Notes: generated by a model not told the origin, from the letters alone. Counted from the stretch's first letter, positions 29,959 to 41,417 are shown. The stretch: 64,000 nucleotides of DNA from Leguminivora glycinivorella (GCF_023078275.1 NC_062973.1:22252956-22316955); one strand, 5' to 3'. Numbers and translations: made by a program.

Positions 29959-30207
29959 CTACATTATACAGTCAGCATTAAAAGTAGTTAGCAGATCAAT
30001 CAATGGGTAAAAGTACGTATCTAACAAATTACATATTCTAGGAGCAAATTATTTTCGTAGAAAATATTTTAATTTTAATTTTGTATTTTTTAGTCACACT
30101 ACTATTTATAGTATAAACATGAAATAAAAGTCATATACGAAGAAAAAGTGACCAAGGCCTCCATGTGTCCCGAGCTGAAATCAAACCAGCGTTCTCCGTT
30201 TGTATAT

Positions 30208-32218
30208 CCCATACAACCATTTCAGTCGCAAAATCTTCAAATCAGTAACTAACTGTCAAATGTGACATAACGCGTGGTAACGGCGTGCAAACAATGCGAC
30301 CGTATTGATACAATAACAAAATGTAGTCGTCGTGTGCACTCGTTACGGTAACAAAATGTGTACGAATTTGTGGCTGTCAATGTCACTGTCAGAATGACTT
30401 TTAACGACACTTTATTAGTCGACGTTTGCACACATAACGGTAACAACATGTGGACGAATTTGTGGCTGTCATTGTCACTGTCAGAACGGTTTCTGACAGT
30501 GACATTGACAGAATTTGTACACACATGTGTAGGTCTGATTACCGAACTGCTCCTAAACCACTGTATCCGCAAATGACAATCTGAAATACGAAGGTTTCTC
30601 AAACTGTCTTGTGAAGTTGTGGACTGGTTGCTTTGAATCATTTAAATATGAGCGAATTAAATAATAATAAACGACGACGACCATTTAAGCACTCTTCGAC
30701 ATTTTATAGAAATGTGGGAAAGTTAAGAAAAGTGCAGAATGATAATACAAATAGATAAGCACTTTATAGTTACTTAATGTATTAAATATATAATTTTTAA
30801 TTCTTATTGATAAAAATGAAGTGTAGTGTTGCTTTACACAATAAAAGTAGGAATCAAATGAAATAGAGTATTTACTGTGATATTAATAGAATTTCTGTTG
30901 CGCAATGATAGTTTTTTCAGTACAGATGCTGCTTTTTTTAACGCAGTAGTGCGAGCAAATCAAGCAATGATTCATTTCTTGTCTGGTCGAAACTCTTAGC
31001 TTAGATTTAGGTACTGAAAATCGTCGTACGATACACGTGCGAAAAGGACATTCACAACTCGTGTCGATTTAAAACACTCCCTTCGTTCGTGTATTAATTT
31101 ATTGCTACTCGTATCGATTTTCCTCTTTTCCGCACTCGTATCTACAAGTATTTTGTTTGGGTTACAAAAAAAACACATTATTTACTCTACTACGTTTTAT
31201 TTATGTCTCTTTAACATTACAAATTTGTAGACACTTATCTATACAAAAATCTTGACAAAAGAAGTACAGATCGCTGAAATGAATGTTGATAGTAATATTA
31301 ATGAAGACTACTTCAACAAGTGTCAATTGTGAAATGCCGCACAATACTAGTTGCTCTATAGAAGACCATAATAATATGATCCCCGATCCTTTACAACCCA
31401 GCAGCTCGGTACGCACGTTACAATTTTTTTTAATCTTCTTTAGTGAGGGCAACTGAGTACGACGGCATATTTAATTGTTTATAAAGTTTGAGGATACCTG
31501 AAAAAAATGAATACAAGAAGCCATTCTGCTTTCGGTCACGCGTGTACGCTGCGACCATTTTGCGACCGTTTGTTGACCGTTTGGTGACCGTTTGGCGACT
31601 GTTTTTTACATGGAATATTACCGTCTTAATCCATATTTTAACAACTTTATTGGTTTTCTAGGCATTATTTTTATTATTTCAGTATAGTATATGCACCAGA
31701 GCACTAAAACTTCACCAATCAATATACATAACACGCAAACACCGAGTAGTCAATAATATTATTACTGGTTAAACTGAGGTAAATTGATGGCGCGTTGATA
31801 AATTTAGACTTATTTTATGAAATCACTCGAGCAATTTAATTGGCCATGGTAATTAGCCCACATTATATTACAAATGCAAACAATATTTATCTTTAACAAA
31901 TTCTTACGCCATTACATTTTAATGTCAAATGATTTTATTTCTTTTTTACTTTGACGTCTCTGACAGTCGCCATTTGAAAAGAATGAAATGAACGAATGAT
32001 TTTGGGAAAGTAGTCGCCAAACGGTAACAATGTGTGCACGCGTAGTGCACACTTCTGTCACTTCTGTGACCATTTGTGCCTGTTACCAATCGTCCCCATT
32101 TGGGTCGCCGCGACTAAACGTCGACCGTACTGCGACTAAGCATTGAGACCCGAAGACCTGTGTGTACACAAAATAGGAGGATTTGCGTAGGAACGGCGAC
32201 CGATTATGGTTATATGGG
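30208..32218 (-). mobile_element. 2.0-kb element with CCCATA ends, copy B
   Basis: Same ends and internal order as copy A, inverted: CCCATACAACCATTTCAGTC at the left and CCGATTATGGTTATATGGG at the right. It is collinear with copies A and C apart from small indels and substitutions. For example it has AACGGCGTGCAAAC where the others have GTCGTGCAAAC, and it lacks the AT-rich extra bases of copy C. High similarity means recent spread or gene conversion. Confidence 0.8.
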
Positions 32219-32520
32219 AACAAGCTTCAGGTTCATTGTTCCGGCGAGATAACTAAAATCAAATATACGTTTCAATTCCACCCCCATCAGATTTCAGCCG
32301 GCTCGCCTTCATCGAGCAGCCAATCAATAAATTATAAACGGGCATGTGGCCTACATTTTGATATAGCTGGTTATTACTTTTTGTGTCACAAGTGGAGTCC
32401 CTTTAAGCGCGATCCTGGACGGTCGGTTTTACATGTACGAGATGCGTTGATCTTGTTATGGCGCCCGCTTTAGCGATCCAGAGGGCTGTGAAATACGTTC
32501 GACGTGTTGCTTCCCTGTCA
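32219..32520. other. 302-bp spacer between 2-kb copies B and C
   Basis: Sequence with no second copy in the window. It includes CTTCATCGAGCAGCC, TCCTGGACGGTCGGTTTTAC and GGCGCCCGCTTTAGCGATCC. A plus frame of 96 residues begins in copy B and crosses it, without a family signal. Nothing else recognised. Confidence 0.4.
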
Positions 32521-34553
32521 CCCATACAACCATTTCAGTCGCAAAATCTTCAAATCAGTAACTAACTGTCAAATGTGACATAACGCGTGGTAACGTCGTG
32601 CAAACAATGCGACCGTATTGATACAATAACAAAATGTAGTCGTCGTGTGCACTCGTTACGGTAACAAAATGTGTACGAATTTGTGGCTGTCAATGTCACT
32701 GTCAGAATGACTTTTAACGACACTTTATTAGTCGACGTTTGCACACATAACGGTAACAACATGTGGACGAATTTGTGGCTGTCATTGTCACTGTCAGAAC
32801 GGTTTCTGACAGTGACATTGACAGAATTTGTACACACATGTGTAGGTCTGATTACCGAACTGCTCCTAAACCACTGTATCCGCAAATGACAATCTGAAAT
32901 ACGAAGGTTTCTCAAACTGTCTTGTGAAGTTGTGGACTGGTTGCTTTGAATCATTTAAATATGAGCGAATTAAATAATAATAAACGACGACGACCATTTA
33001 AGCACTCTTCGACATTTTATAGAAATGTGGGAAAGTTAAGAAAAGTGCAGAATGATAATACAAATAGATAAGCACTTTATAGTTACTTAATGTATTAAAT
33101 ATATAATTTTTAATTCTTATTGATAAAAATGAAGTGTAGTGTTGCTTTACACAATAAAAGTAGGAATCAAATGAAATAGAGTATTTACTGTGATATTAAT
33201 AGAATTTCTGTTGCGCAATGATAGTTTTTTTCAGTACAGATGCTGCTTTTTTTAACGCAGTAGTGCGAGCAAATCAAGCAATGATTCATTTCTTGTCTGG
33301 TCGAAACTCTTAGCTTAGATTTAGGTACTGAAAATCGTCGTACGATACACGTGCGAAAAGGACATTCACAACTCGTGTCGATTTAAAACACTCCCTTCGT
33401 TCGTGTATTAATTTATCGCTACTCGTATCGATTTTCCTCTTTTCCGCACTCGTATCTACAAGTATTTTGTTTGGGTTACAAAAAAAACACATTATTTACT
33501 CTACTACGTTTTATTTATGTCTCTTTAACATTACAAATTTGTAGACACTTATCTATACAAAAATCTTGACAAAAGAAGTACAGATCGCTGAAATTAATGT
33601 TGATAGTAATATTAATGACGACTACTTCAACAAGTGTCAATTGTGAAATGCCGCAAAATACTAGTTGCTCTATAGAAGACCATAATAATATGATCCCCGA
33701 TCCTTTACAACCCAGCAGCTCGGTACGCACGTTACAATTTTTTTTAATCTTCTTTAGTGAGGGCAACTGAGTACGACGGCATATTTAATTGTTTATAAAG
33801 TTTGAGGATACCTGGAAAAAATTAATACAAGAAGCCATTTTGAAAATATAATAAATATTCACTGCTTTCGGTCACGCGTGTACGCTGCGACCATTTTGCG
33901 ACCGTTTGTCGACCGTTTGGTGACCGTTTGGCGACTGTTTTTTACATGGAATATTACCGTCTTAATCATATTTTAACAACTTTATTGGTTTTCTAGGCAT
34001 TATTTTTATTATTTCAGTATAGTATATGCACCGGAGCACTAAAACTTCACCAATCAATATACATAACACGCAAACACCGAGTAGTCAATAATATTATTAC
34101 TGGTTAAACTGAGGTAAATTGATGGCGCGTTGATAAATTTAGACTTATTTTATGAAATCACTCGAGCAATTTAATTGGCCATGGTAATTAGCCCACATTA
34201 TATTACAAATGCAAACAATATTTATCTTTAACAAATTCTTACGCCATTACATTTTAATGTCAAATGATTTTATTTCTTTTTTACTTTGACGTCTCTGACA
34301 GTCGCCATTTGAAAAGAATGAAATGAACGAATGATTTTGGGAAAGTAGTCGCCAAACGGTAACAATGTGTGCACGCGTAGTGCACACTTCTGTCACTTCT
34401 GTGACCATTTGTGCCTGTTACCAATCGTCCCCATTTGGGTCGCCGCGACTAAACGTCGACCGTACTGCGACTAAGCATTGAGACCCGAAGACCTGTGTGT
34501 ACACAAAATAGGAGGATTTGCGTAGGAACGGCGACCGATTATGGTTATATGGG
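32521..34553 (-). mobile_element. 2.0-kb element with CCCATA ends, copy C
   Basis: Same orientation and layout as copy B. It differs from A and B by about 24 extra AT-rich bases (TTGAAAATATAATAAATATT near 33838-33860) next to the 11-bp repeat array. The 72-residue shadow frame in the TTCTGACAGTGACA repeats is identical in all three copies, which illustrates their closeness. No transposase frame is present, so it would need an enzyme supplied elsewhere. Confidence 0.8.
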
Positions 34554-35535
34554 ACTTATATGAGACTGTGTGCAATATTCAGTGTGCCGTTATAATATGC
34601 ACACAGCTTAGCAGCACATATTTATACTTTGTAGCTGCATATTTATTGTTTTAATAACATATGAACGTTATATGCTCGGAGCTTCTAGAATATAAATCAT
34701 ACTCGAGATTTGCTGAATGTAGTTTGCTTGCATTTAAATACGAGTATAGCAGAAATTAGAATGTGCTGGCTCTGTCGCATCAATTCGGAGCGATAGAGAA
34801 AGCTAATCACGATCGATAATAATATGAGTAAGCGATTGTGATGTTGGCTAAGTAGGTACCCAGAAATTGTATCGCAATGTGTCATTAAATGTTTTTTTCT
34901 AATTCTATGTAATTTTACATTGAATAATGTAATGTTATTTGCATCAAACAACTTGACTTTTCTTGACTATTCACAATTAAAACTATTTTGTTATAAATAA
35001 TGTTTTCTTCAGTTCGGTTTATAGAAACTGTATTGTCTAAGAAATTACATAAATTTCACTTACAAGACAACTTATAAATACTATCTTAAAAATATTACAA
35101 GTTAGGTACGCAATAAACAAGCACGTGTGATTATGTTTAACAATAAACAGTTGCATTATTACAACTAATGTAATAATGATACAATAATGTTAACTAGAAA
35201 TCGACCCTATGTTGTTATCGTAAGGTTTATAATTATGTAATTGTCCACTAGTAGGAACTTACGACGAAGTTATGCACTTGTGCAAGTTGTTTACACTGTT
35301 TGCAGGGCCAGTTAAACGGTATTTTTAGGCAGTAGTTAATTGGCGGTTTCCGATATAGACTTTTTTTTGGAGTATTTGTTAATGTGTTACTTAAGGAACT
35401 AGTTACAATGTGAGTTATTAGGTATAGTGTTTTAGTAGTATTTTAATATTATTATTTTATTGTATTTTATGTAAATTTGTTTATTAATGTTTTTGAGGTA
35501 TTTATTTTAACAATCATCAGATTTACTAGGAATAG
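34554..35535. other. Stretch without recognised gene
   Basis: AT-rich. A GGCTCTGTCGCATCAATTCG fragment (34768-34800) belongs to the GCCGAATGGCA MITE family. Otherwise no supported feature. Confidence 0.4.
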
Positions 35536-35607
35536 ATGACGGATAAGTCGTTTTTTGATATTTTTATTTAATTTTTAGGAAGGTGTAAATTTACAATACA
35601 TTATATG

Positions 35608-35706
<99 letters not shown>

Positions 35707-35736
35707 ATAAAAATATCAAAAAACGACTTATCCGTC
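35536..35736. repeat. Inverted repeat with (TA)n core
   Basis: GACGGATAAGTCGTTTTTTG then ATATTTTTATTT at the left is the inverse of AAATAAAAATATCAAAAAAC then GACTTATCCGTC at the right. Between them are about 35 bp of unique DNA and a (TA)n microsatellite of about 85 bp (35615-35700). A second short (AT)n follows at 35737-35753. Likely to form a cruciform or to be length-variable. Confidence 0.85.
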
Positions 35737-35769
35737 ATATATATATATATATAAATATATTGTTAATGT

Positions 35770-36863
35770 TTATGTTATATTGTTTATGACATGTGATTTT
35801 AATTTGTTTTTGAAAGTGTTGAATGGTTTGATGTCTTTTAGGGTTCTAGGTAAGCTATTATATAATTTAGCGCCATCATACATCAAGTTTTGGTTTCCGT
35901 ATCTGGTTCTAGGGAATCGCAATGCTAAGTGATCCGCGTTTCTGAGTTTCATTCTTTGGAATTTACTCTTTGTATTAAAGGTGATTTCGGAATGTATTGA
36001 ACCATCCAGTATTTTACGGATTAAGATACATGTCTTATAGACATATATTTGTTTTAAATTCATAAGACCCGTTTTTAGGGTTCCGTAGTCAACTAGGAAC
36101 CCTTATAGTTTCGCCATGTCTGTCTGTCCTTCCGTCCGTCCGTCCGTCCGTCCGCCCGTCCGTCCGTCCGTCCGTCCGTCCGTCCGTCCGCGGATAATCT
36201 CAGTAACCGTTAGCACTAGAAAGCTGAAATTTGATACCAATATGTATATCAATCACGCCAACAAAGTGCAAAAATAAAAAATGGAAAAAATTGTTTTATT
36301 AGGGTACCCCCCCTACATGTAAAGTGGGGGCTGATATTTTTTTTTTCATTCCAACCCCAACGTATGATATATTGTTGGATAGGTATTTAAAAATGAATAA
36401 GGGTTTACTAAGATCGTTTTTTGATAATATGAGTATTTTCGGAAATAATCGCTCCTAAAGGAAAAAAAAGTGCGTCCCCCCCCTCTAACTTTTGAGCCAT
36501 ATGTTTAAAAAATATGAAAAAAATCACAAAAGTAGAACTTTATAAAGACTTTCTAGGAAAATTGTTTTGAACTTAATAGGTTTAGTAGTTTTTGAGAAAA
36601 ATACGGAAAACTACGGAACCCTACACTGAGCGTGGCCCGACACGCTCTTGGCCGGTTTTTTGATATAGCGTTTTTGTAGGTGTTAAATAGTCATAGTTGA
36701 ATAATATCTTAATAACTTTGTTTTGAGCAATTTGGAGATCTTTGAGGTTGGATGGTGCTGCATTGCCCCAGATTTCTGCAAGGCATTCTAAGTGGGGTTT
36801 AATTAGAGCATTATAAATATTGATACGAACTTGTTTTGGAAGACAATTTGAGATGTTGCGCAT
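35770..36863 (-). pseudogene. Jockey/CR1-type LINE ORF2 C-terminus, split by a (GGAC)n element
   Basis: The minus strand upstream part (about 36662-36863) reads NCLPKQVRINIYNALIKPHL, then ECLAEIWGNAAPSNL and LQIAQNKVIKILF, the usual region after the reverse transcriptase of Jockey/CR1-like LINEs. The downstream part (35770-36066) continues MNLKQIYVY and later MYDGAKLYNSLPRTLKD, a typical C-terminal tail, to a stop at 35770. Between them a 590-bp repeat was inserted at a YQK/TGLMN codon boundary. Removing it rejoins the frame without a shift, so the LINE fragment was intact there when hit. The reverse transcriptase core is absent. Confidence 0.75.
36067..36660 (-). mobile_element. Repeat 'GGGTTCCGTAG' with (GGAC)n microsatellite, copy 2
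   Basis: Minus-strand counterpart of 23966-24556: TTTTTAGGGTTCCGTAGTCA at the left, (CCGT)n at 36127-36190, and GTGGCCCGACACGCTCTTGG near the right end. It interrupts a LINE reading frame. Confidence 0.8.
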
Positions 36864-36923
36864 AGCAGTGACGTTATTTAAAGTTTCTAAATCACTTACT
36901 TATACTTAGTTACTTTAAAAAAA

Positions 36924-37337
36924 AATCCCGAACATCGAATTTCACGAGATCTGCACGTGTTTGATCTTATTATTCTCAGAATCACGAGTTGATCCAATCC
37001 CGACGATAAACAATGTGTCCCAAACTTTCCATGCAAAATTCGAGTTTCCAATACGTCACGCTCGTAGTACCTAAGTTCATACTAAAATCGTGACGTGAAG
37101 GAAAAAAAAGTAGCACACAATTTTCTTGCTGTCGGGATCGAATCAGCTCGTGATTCTTAGAAGAATGAGCCCACAAACACGTCCAGGAGGGCGATTTTTG
37201 AATCTCGCATACGGGATTTTGTCACCAAAATACCGGTTGAAAATGGTGACTTGCTTATTATTTTCAGTGACAATTTTCTGAATTCGAACGCGTGAGAATC
37301 AAAAATCGGCCCGCAGATCTGGTGAAATTCGATATTC
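36924..37337. mobile_element. Fold-back element with two nested arm pairs
   Basis: Outer arms AATCCCGAACATCGAATTTC (36924) and GAAATTCGATATTCGGGATT (37337) are inverses. Inner arms AGAATCACGAGTTGATCCAA (36976) and its inverse ending CTCGTGATTCTT (37159) pair too. Asymmetric sequence between inner and outer arms on the right (37165-37305) suggests a later insertion or an uneven fold-back. Confidence 0.65.
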
Positions 37338-37372
37338 GGGATTTTCGAAAAACACTCATCAAGAGCTTTGAC

Positions 37373-38022
37373 GACCAGTCTGGCCCACAGTGTAGTGACC
37401 CTGCGGGCTTACCTGGTGCTGGTTTCGAATTAGTGACTGGTATCTTTGTCTGTGTACCCAAAACACAAGCCTCTTGAGCTTAATTGGGACTCAGTCAATC
37501 TGTATAAGAATCATCATCATCATCAATCATTTAAGAGTTGGACTCTTGTCGGTGGAGCAACTTCCATGCGTGCCGGTCTTCTGCCTTCCTTTTGACTTCC
37601 TGATACGACACGACTTTGATTTTTTCCTTTATTTGGGTCATATACGCTCTCCTTGGTCTCCCCCTTTGCCTTCTTGCCTCAATTCTTCCTTCTATTATGT
37701 TTTTAATGAATTCGTCGTGTCGTATCAGGTGCCCAAGCATTTTCCCTCTTCTGTTATCTATAGTTCTCAGCAAACTTCTTTTTTCTCCTATTATATTTAA
37801 AACCTCTTCGTTAGTTTTCATTTGAATCCAACTGATCCTTGCCATTCGACGCCAGCACCACATTTCAAAAGCCTCCAGCCTCTTCCTATCACGCTGTGTC
37901 ATTGTCCACGTTTCGCTACCGTATAGTGCTATGCTCCAGATGTACACTTTTATTAGCCTTTTGCGGATATTGTTAGATATTTTGGCTTTGAATAAGAATG
38001 TCTTTTAATATTTATTTATTAC
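37373..38022 (+). mobile_element. SINE (second subfamily) split by an RTE-like fragment
   Basis: Starts GACGACCAGTCTGGCCCACA (degenerate tRNA head), continues ACCCAAAACACAAGCCTCTT and GACTCAGTCAATCTGTATAA, breaks at 37511, and resumes at 38000 with GTCTTTTAATATTTATTTAT. ATAAGAAT occurs at both junctions (37504-37511 and 37992-37999), an 8-bp target duplication. Confidence 0.75.
37512..37991 (-). pseudogene. RTE-type LINE ORF C-terminus, 5'-truncated
   Basis: The minus frame reads SNNIRKRLIKVYIWSIALYG and SETWTMTQRDRKRLEAFEMW, then CWRRMARISWIQMKTNEEVL, and later GHLIRHDEFIKNIIEGRI, RRQRGRPRRAY and HAWKLLHRQE. It ends near 37531, followed by the 3' tail TGATGATGATGAT. These are hallmark C-terminal phrases of RTE-clade retrotransposons. 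138 residues are open from 37947; upstream protein domains are missing. The tail and 8-bp duplication show it arrived by target-primed insertion into the SINE. Confidence 0.82.
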
Positions 38023-38057
38023 AGTATACAATGATTAATCGTTACGTTTATGATGTA

Positions 38058-38235
38058 ACTAGCTTTTGCCCGCGGCTAAGCTCGCGTTAGAAAGAGACAA
38101 AATGTATCCTATGTCACTCTCCATCCCTTCAACTATCTCCACTTAAAAAAAAAACACTTCAATTCATCGCTCCGGTTTGCCAAAGACGGACAAACAAACA
38201 GACACACACACATTCCCATTTATAATATAAGTATG
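38058..38235 (+). repeat. Interspersed repeat TTTGCCCGCGGCTAAGC, copy 4
   Basis: CTAGCTTTTGCCCGCGGCTA, AGAAAGAGACAAAATGTATC, GACGGACAAACAAACAGACA and CCATTTATAATATAAGTA. Same family as 11405 and 18073. Confidence 0.75.
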
Positions 38236-38555
38236 GAAGTATGGATTATTTGCTCCTACCTTCCTCCACTACCTGTACCTACAGTGACAACAACTAAGTA
38301 GTTGCACTATAGGTACGCAGCACATTTTAATGGCATGTTGTACAAGACAGTACGCTGTTCGTACCTTGCGACACTACAATCCAATTAGCAGTGTATATTT
38401 ACGTACACAGAACATGTTCACCTGACAGCTCCGAGCTACGTCTCATTACTGTTAACCATCGTTCATGAACGGTTACATTTATAACACAGGAAGCAAATCG
38501 TGGCCACGCAATGCCTTTAAATAAATAATAATAAATAATTATATTGGCGTAGGGA

Positions 38556-39004
38556 TGTGACGACCCCATCGCCCACTGGTTTTACCAGTGCAATCAGTCA
38601 ACGCAGGGCAGCTTGTGGTGAGCTGTTGGGAAACAGCGACCCCGCGTACCCGAGTGCTCCTGGGGAGTTCTGTTACCCGTAAGGCGGGTGGGTGGGACAG
38701 TACTCTCTATCTCTAGCTTGCCTTGGCTGGCCGTCCAGAGTGGAGTCGTTAGGGCTACATGCCCCAGGGGTGGAAGTGAAAATTTGCATAAGACGCGAGT
38801 TGGTACAGTGGCTTAACAGCCACTGGGCAGAAAGCGGTGTACACCTCTCGTCACCCTTGAGTTCTCACACCGGTGTTGCCCTTGAGCCATCTTGGATGTC
38901 GCTTTTTGTGGGGGCCCATCTTGTGGGGACGAGTCACCGTCTGCCGGAAATAAAATTGGATACCGTTTTATTAGGCAGGCGTCCGGTTTTTTATCCATAG
39001 CCCA
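38556..39004 (+). other. GC-rich block of unknown nature
   Basis: Distinctly GC-richer than its surroundings. It contains GGGATGTGACGACCCCATCG, GAAACAGCGACCCCGCGTAC, GGTACAGTGGCTTAACAGCC and GGGGGCCCATCTTGTGGGGA, ending near TCCGGTTTTTTATCCATAG. A 102-residue plus frame (38692-39000) covers part, without motifs. It could be the 5' leader of a retrotransposon or a fragment of a structured RNA. I cannot decide. Confidence 0.35.
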
Positions 39005-39307
39005 GTATTTAGTCCATCACTTTCATCAAAATAGCCCAGTTCATTTTAGATTCCATTAACTCTCAAATAAAAATACAAAAACACGTTGCAGCGGACTCGG
39101 CTTTAGTGTAAGACCTGAGTACATGCTGATATTGGGCATGCAGTGGGGCGGAGCGAGCGGCGGGCATGTCAAACAATTAAAGTTAATGCAAGTGTGCTGA
39201 GTCGACGCTGCTTACAGTGGACTCACCCTCGCTAGCCCTGCTGCACCCCGAGCACCGAACGCTCCGCTCCCAGCGTCCACTCAGGCACACTTAAGACGCT
39301 ACACGAG

Positions 39308-39655
39308 CGAAAATGATAAAATGGAAAGGATTTTCCCCCTTTCAATTTGGGAATTTTAGTTAAATATACTAGTGTTATTAACTAGATTTATCGAAAAATT
39401 GTCCATTCAGAACAACTCAGTTAAAAGATATTGTGAAAAAATCTTTAAAATCGAGGTTCCACTCTCGACTGTTTCCTCCTTCAAAACATAATCAATCGTA
39501 ACGATATTTAATAATCTGAATAACAATGAAATAATCTGTGTCATACAGTTTAGTTTTTTTTGCTAATTGTTACCAATTTTGAATACCACACCTTTTTTTG
39601 CGCCATAATCAATGAGGCCGTTTTTGAAAATTTTGGATGGGCTCTAGCGTCTTCT
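39308..39655 (+). mobile_element. Left part of the GATACGGTAG MITE family, copy 2
   Basis: Matches 23613-23965: GTTATTAACTAGATTTATCG, CAACTCAGTTAAAAGATATT, AAATCGAGGTTCC and ACCTTTTTTTGCGCCATAA. The terminal inverted repeats seen in the other copy are missing. Confidence 0.7.
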
Positions 39656-39821
39656 GTAGTTCTAACGTACGTATCATATTATTAAGCAATAGTCTTTCTT
39701 ATATAAGGTCCTAATTTATTAGTTGCAGATATTTTAACACATGATACTTTACATTAAAATAATTCTTTAAATATAAATTCTTATATTTATCTTTAACAAC
39801 CGTTATCAAATTGTATTCCTT

Positions 39822-39941
39822 AGGCCCACTTGCACGAACCACTTAACTCAGGGTTAGTGGGCTGTCAACTGTCAAATTCCATATAAAATGGTGGGTTAAC
39901 CCTCGGGTTAACCCTTCATTTTTGTTGGTACAAGTGGCCCT
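39822..39941. mobile_element. MITE-like element, CACTTGCAC family, copy 2
   Basis: AGGCCCACTTGCACGAACC at the left and GGTACAAGTGGCCCTT at the right are near-inverses. The interior ATGGTGGGTTAACC and GGGCTGTCAACTGTCAAATT is the inverse of copy 1 at 122-230. Confidence 0.65.
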
Positions 39942-40187
39942 TATTGTACTCATTTGAATGCTACAAGTAAAAATAAGCAAAATTATTGCTCAGATGGCGT
40001 TTTTGTCCGCTGTGAATGGACTGAGTGCATACCAACTATTGACTAGTCCGGATTTAATTACAAACTTCGATTGCATCCATATCGAATGAAATGGAAGTTT
40101 AACGAAGTGTATGTTGAGCGTGTCCTTTGACCGGTTTTTTTTTTTAGTTTTATACAAACATAGCACTTCTGTATATTTTTAACCCCC

Positions 40188-40405
40188 GACGCAAAAACGA
40201 GGGCGTGTTGTAAGTTTGACGTGTCTGTCTGTGTATGTGTCTGTCTGTGGCATCGTTGCTCCCGAACGGATGAACCGATTTAGATTTAGTTTCTTTGTCT
40301 GAACGCTGAGTTATTTGGGAGTGTTCTTAGCCATGTCTCATGAAAATCGGTCCACTATGTCGCGGTCGGGGGTTTTTCAAAATTTTAATTTTGTGGTTAA
40401 GTAAT
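40188..40405 (-). repeat. Interspersed repeat with GTCGGGGGTTAAAAA end, copy 2
   Basis: TTTTTAACCCCCGACGCAAA at the left and GGTCGGGGGTTTTTCAAAAT at the right: minus-strand copy of the repeat at 2930-3190. Confidence 0.7.
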
Positions 40406-40650
40406 TAGAATAGTGTTATGAAACTGCTGAAGTTACAGTGCCACTTAGAAATTAAGGGGTAGGAAGAAAAAGAAATAGTGATATTGCAATGACAGGTGCC
40501 AGTCCATCGCAATCACCGCTATTGAACATATACAGGATGCAGTCTGTAATAGGAGCAAATAATTTAAACATAGACTTACCGCCTTATTCTTAAACGTACT
40601 CTAAAGTTATCAAGCCGATAAAATTCGTTTGTCCTTTTCTATCACATCAA

Positions 40651-40916
40651 TAACCTAACCACAAAATTAAAATTTTGAAAAAACCCCCGACCGAGACATA
40701 GTGGACCATTTTCATGAAACATGACTAACACAGCTTTCAGACAAAAAAAACTAAATCTAAGTCGGTTCATCCGTTCAGGAGCTACGATGCCACAGACAGG
40801 GACACACATAGACAGACAGACAAACAGACAGACCGACAGACAGACAGACATACACACACATAGACAGATACATCAAACTTATAACACCCCGTCGTTTTTG
40901 CGTCGGGGGTTAAAAA
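40651..40916 (+). repeat. Interspersed repeat with GTCGGGGGTTAAAAA end, copy 3
   Basis: AACCTAACCACAAAATTAAA through CACCCCGTCGTTTTTGCGTC; (CAGA)n at about 40805-40865. It splits the GACAAACGAATTT sequence of the surrounding composite element. Confidence 0.75.
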
Positions 40917-41417
40917 GGGACAAACGAATTTTTCCCCTCACTAGCTCGGAAACACGTGTTTTGTCCTTTAATACCAGCGGGTAAAAACGCATTTTATGCA
41001 CTAGTGGGTAAAGTAATTTGACCTTGAATAAAGTCTAACTGCTTTAAAATTGATAAAAGTAGGTGAATCTAGTAATAAAGATGGTTTACCACCTGTGGAG
41101 CTACTGGAAGCAGTGATAAACGCATTTTTTTGCGTTATTGTTTCCTCGCTATAGTGAGGGGAAAAGTTTTGTGTTACACTCGGGTGCAAATGTAGGTATT
41201 TTACTTCTCGTGTGTTAAAAAACTCGCAAGTTCAGGATTCTATTCTCGAACCACTCGCTTCGCTCGTGGTTCAACTATAGAATCCTTTCACTTGCTCGTT
41301 TTTCATTCCACTCTCGGCGTTAAAATACAACTTTGCCCCCCCAATAGTTATTTGTATAACAAAGGGTTTCAAGGCACGAAGGTTAAACAAACTTTGCCAC
41401 CGAGTGAAACACAAAAA

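Noticed and set aside
27205..34553. 2-kb copies as a Helitron
   Set aside because: No TC start or CTRR end with hairpin; the ends are inverted CCCATA repeats instead.
27205..34553. A target-site duplication next to the 2-kb copies
   Set aside because: Flanks compared at all three (CCTC/TCCT, TATAT/AACAA, TGTCA/ACTTA) and after assumed inversion between A and B; no convincing match.
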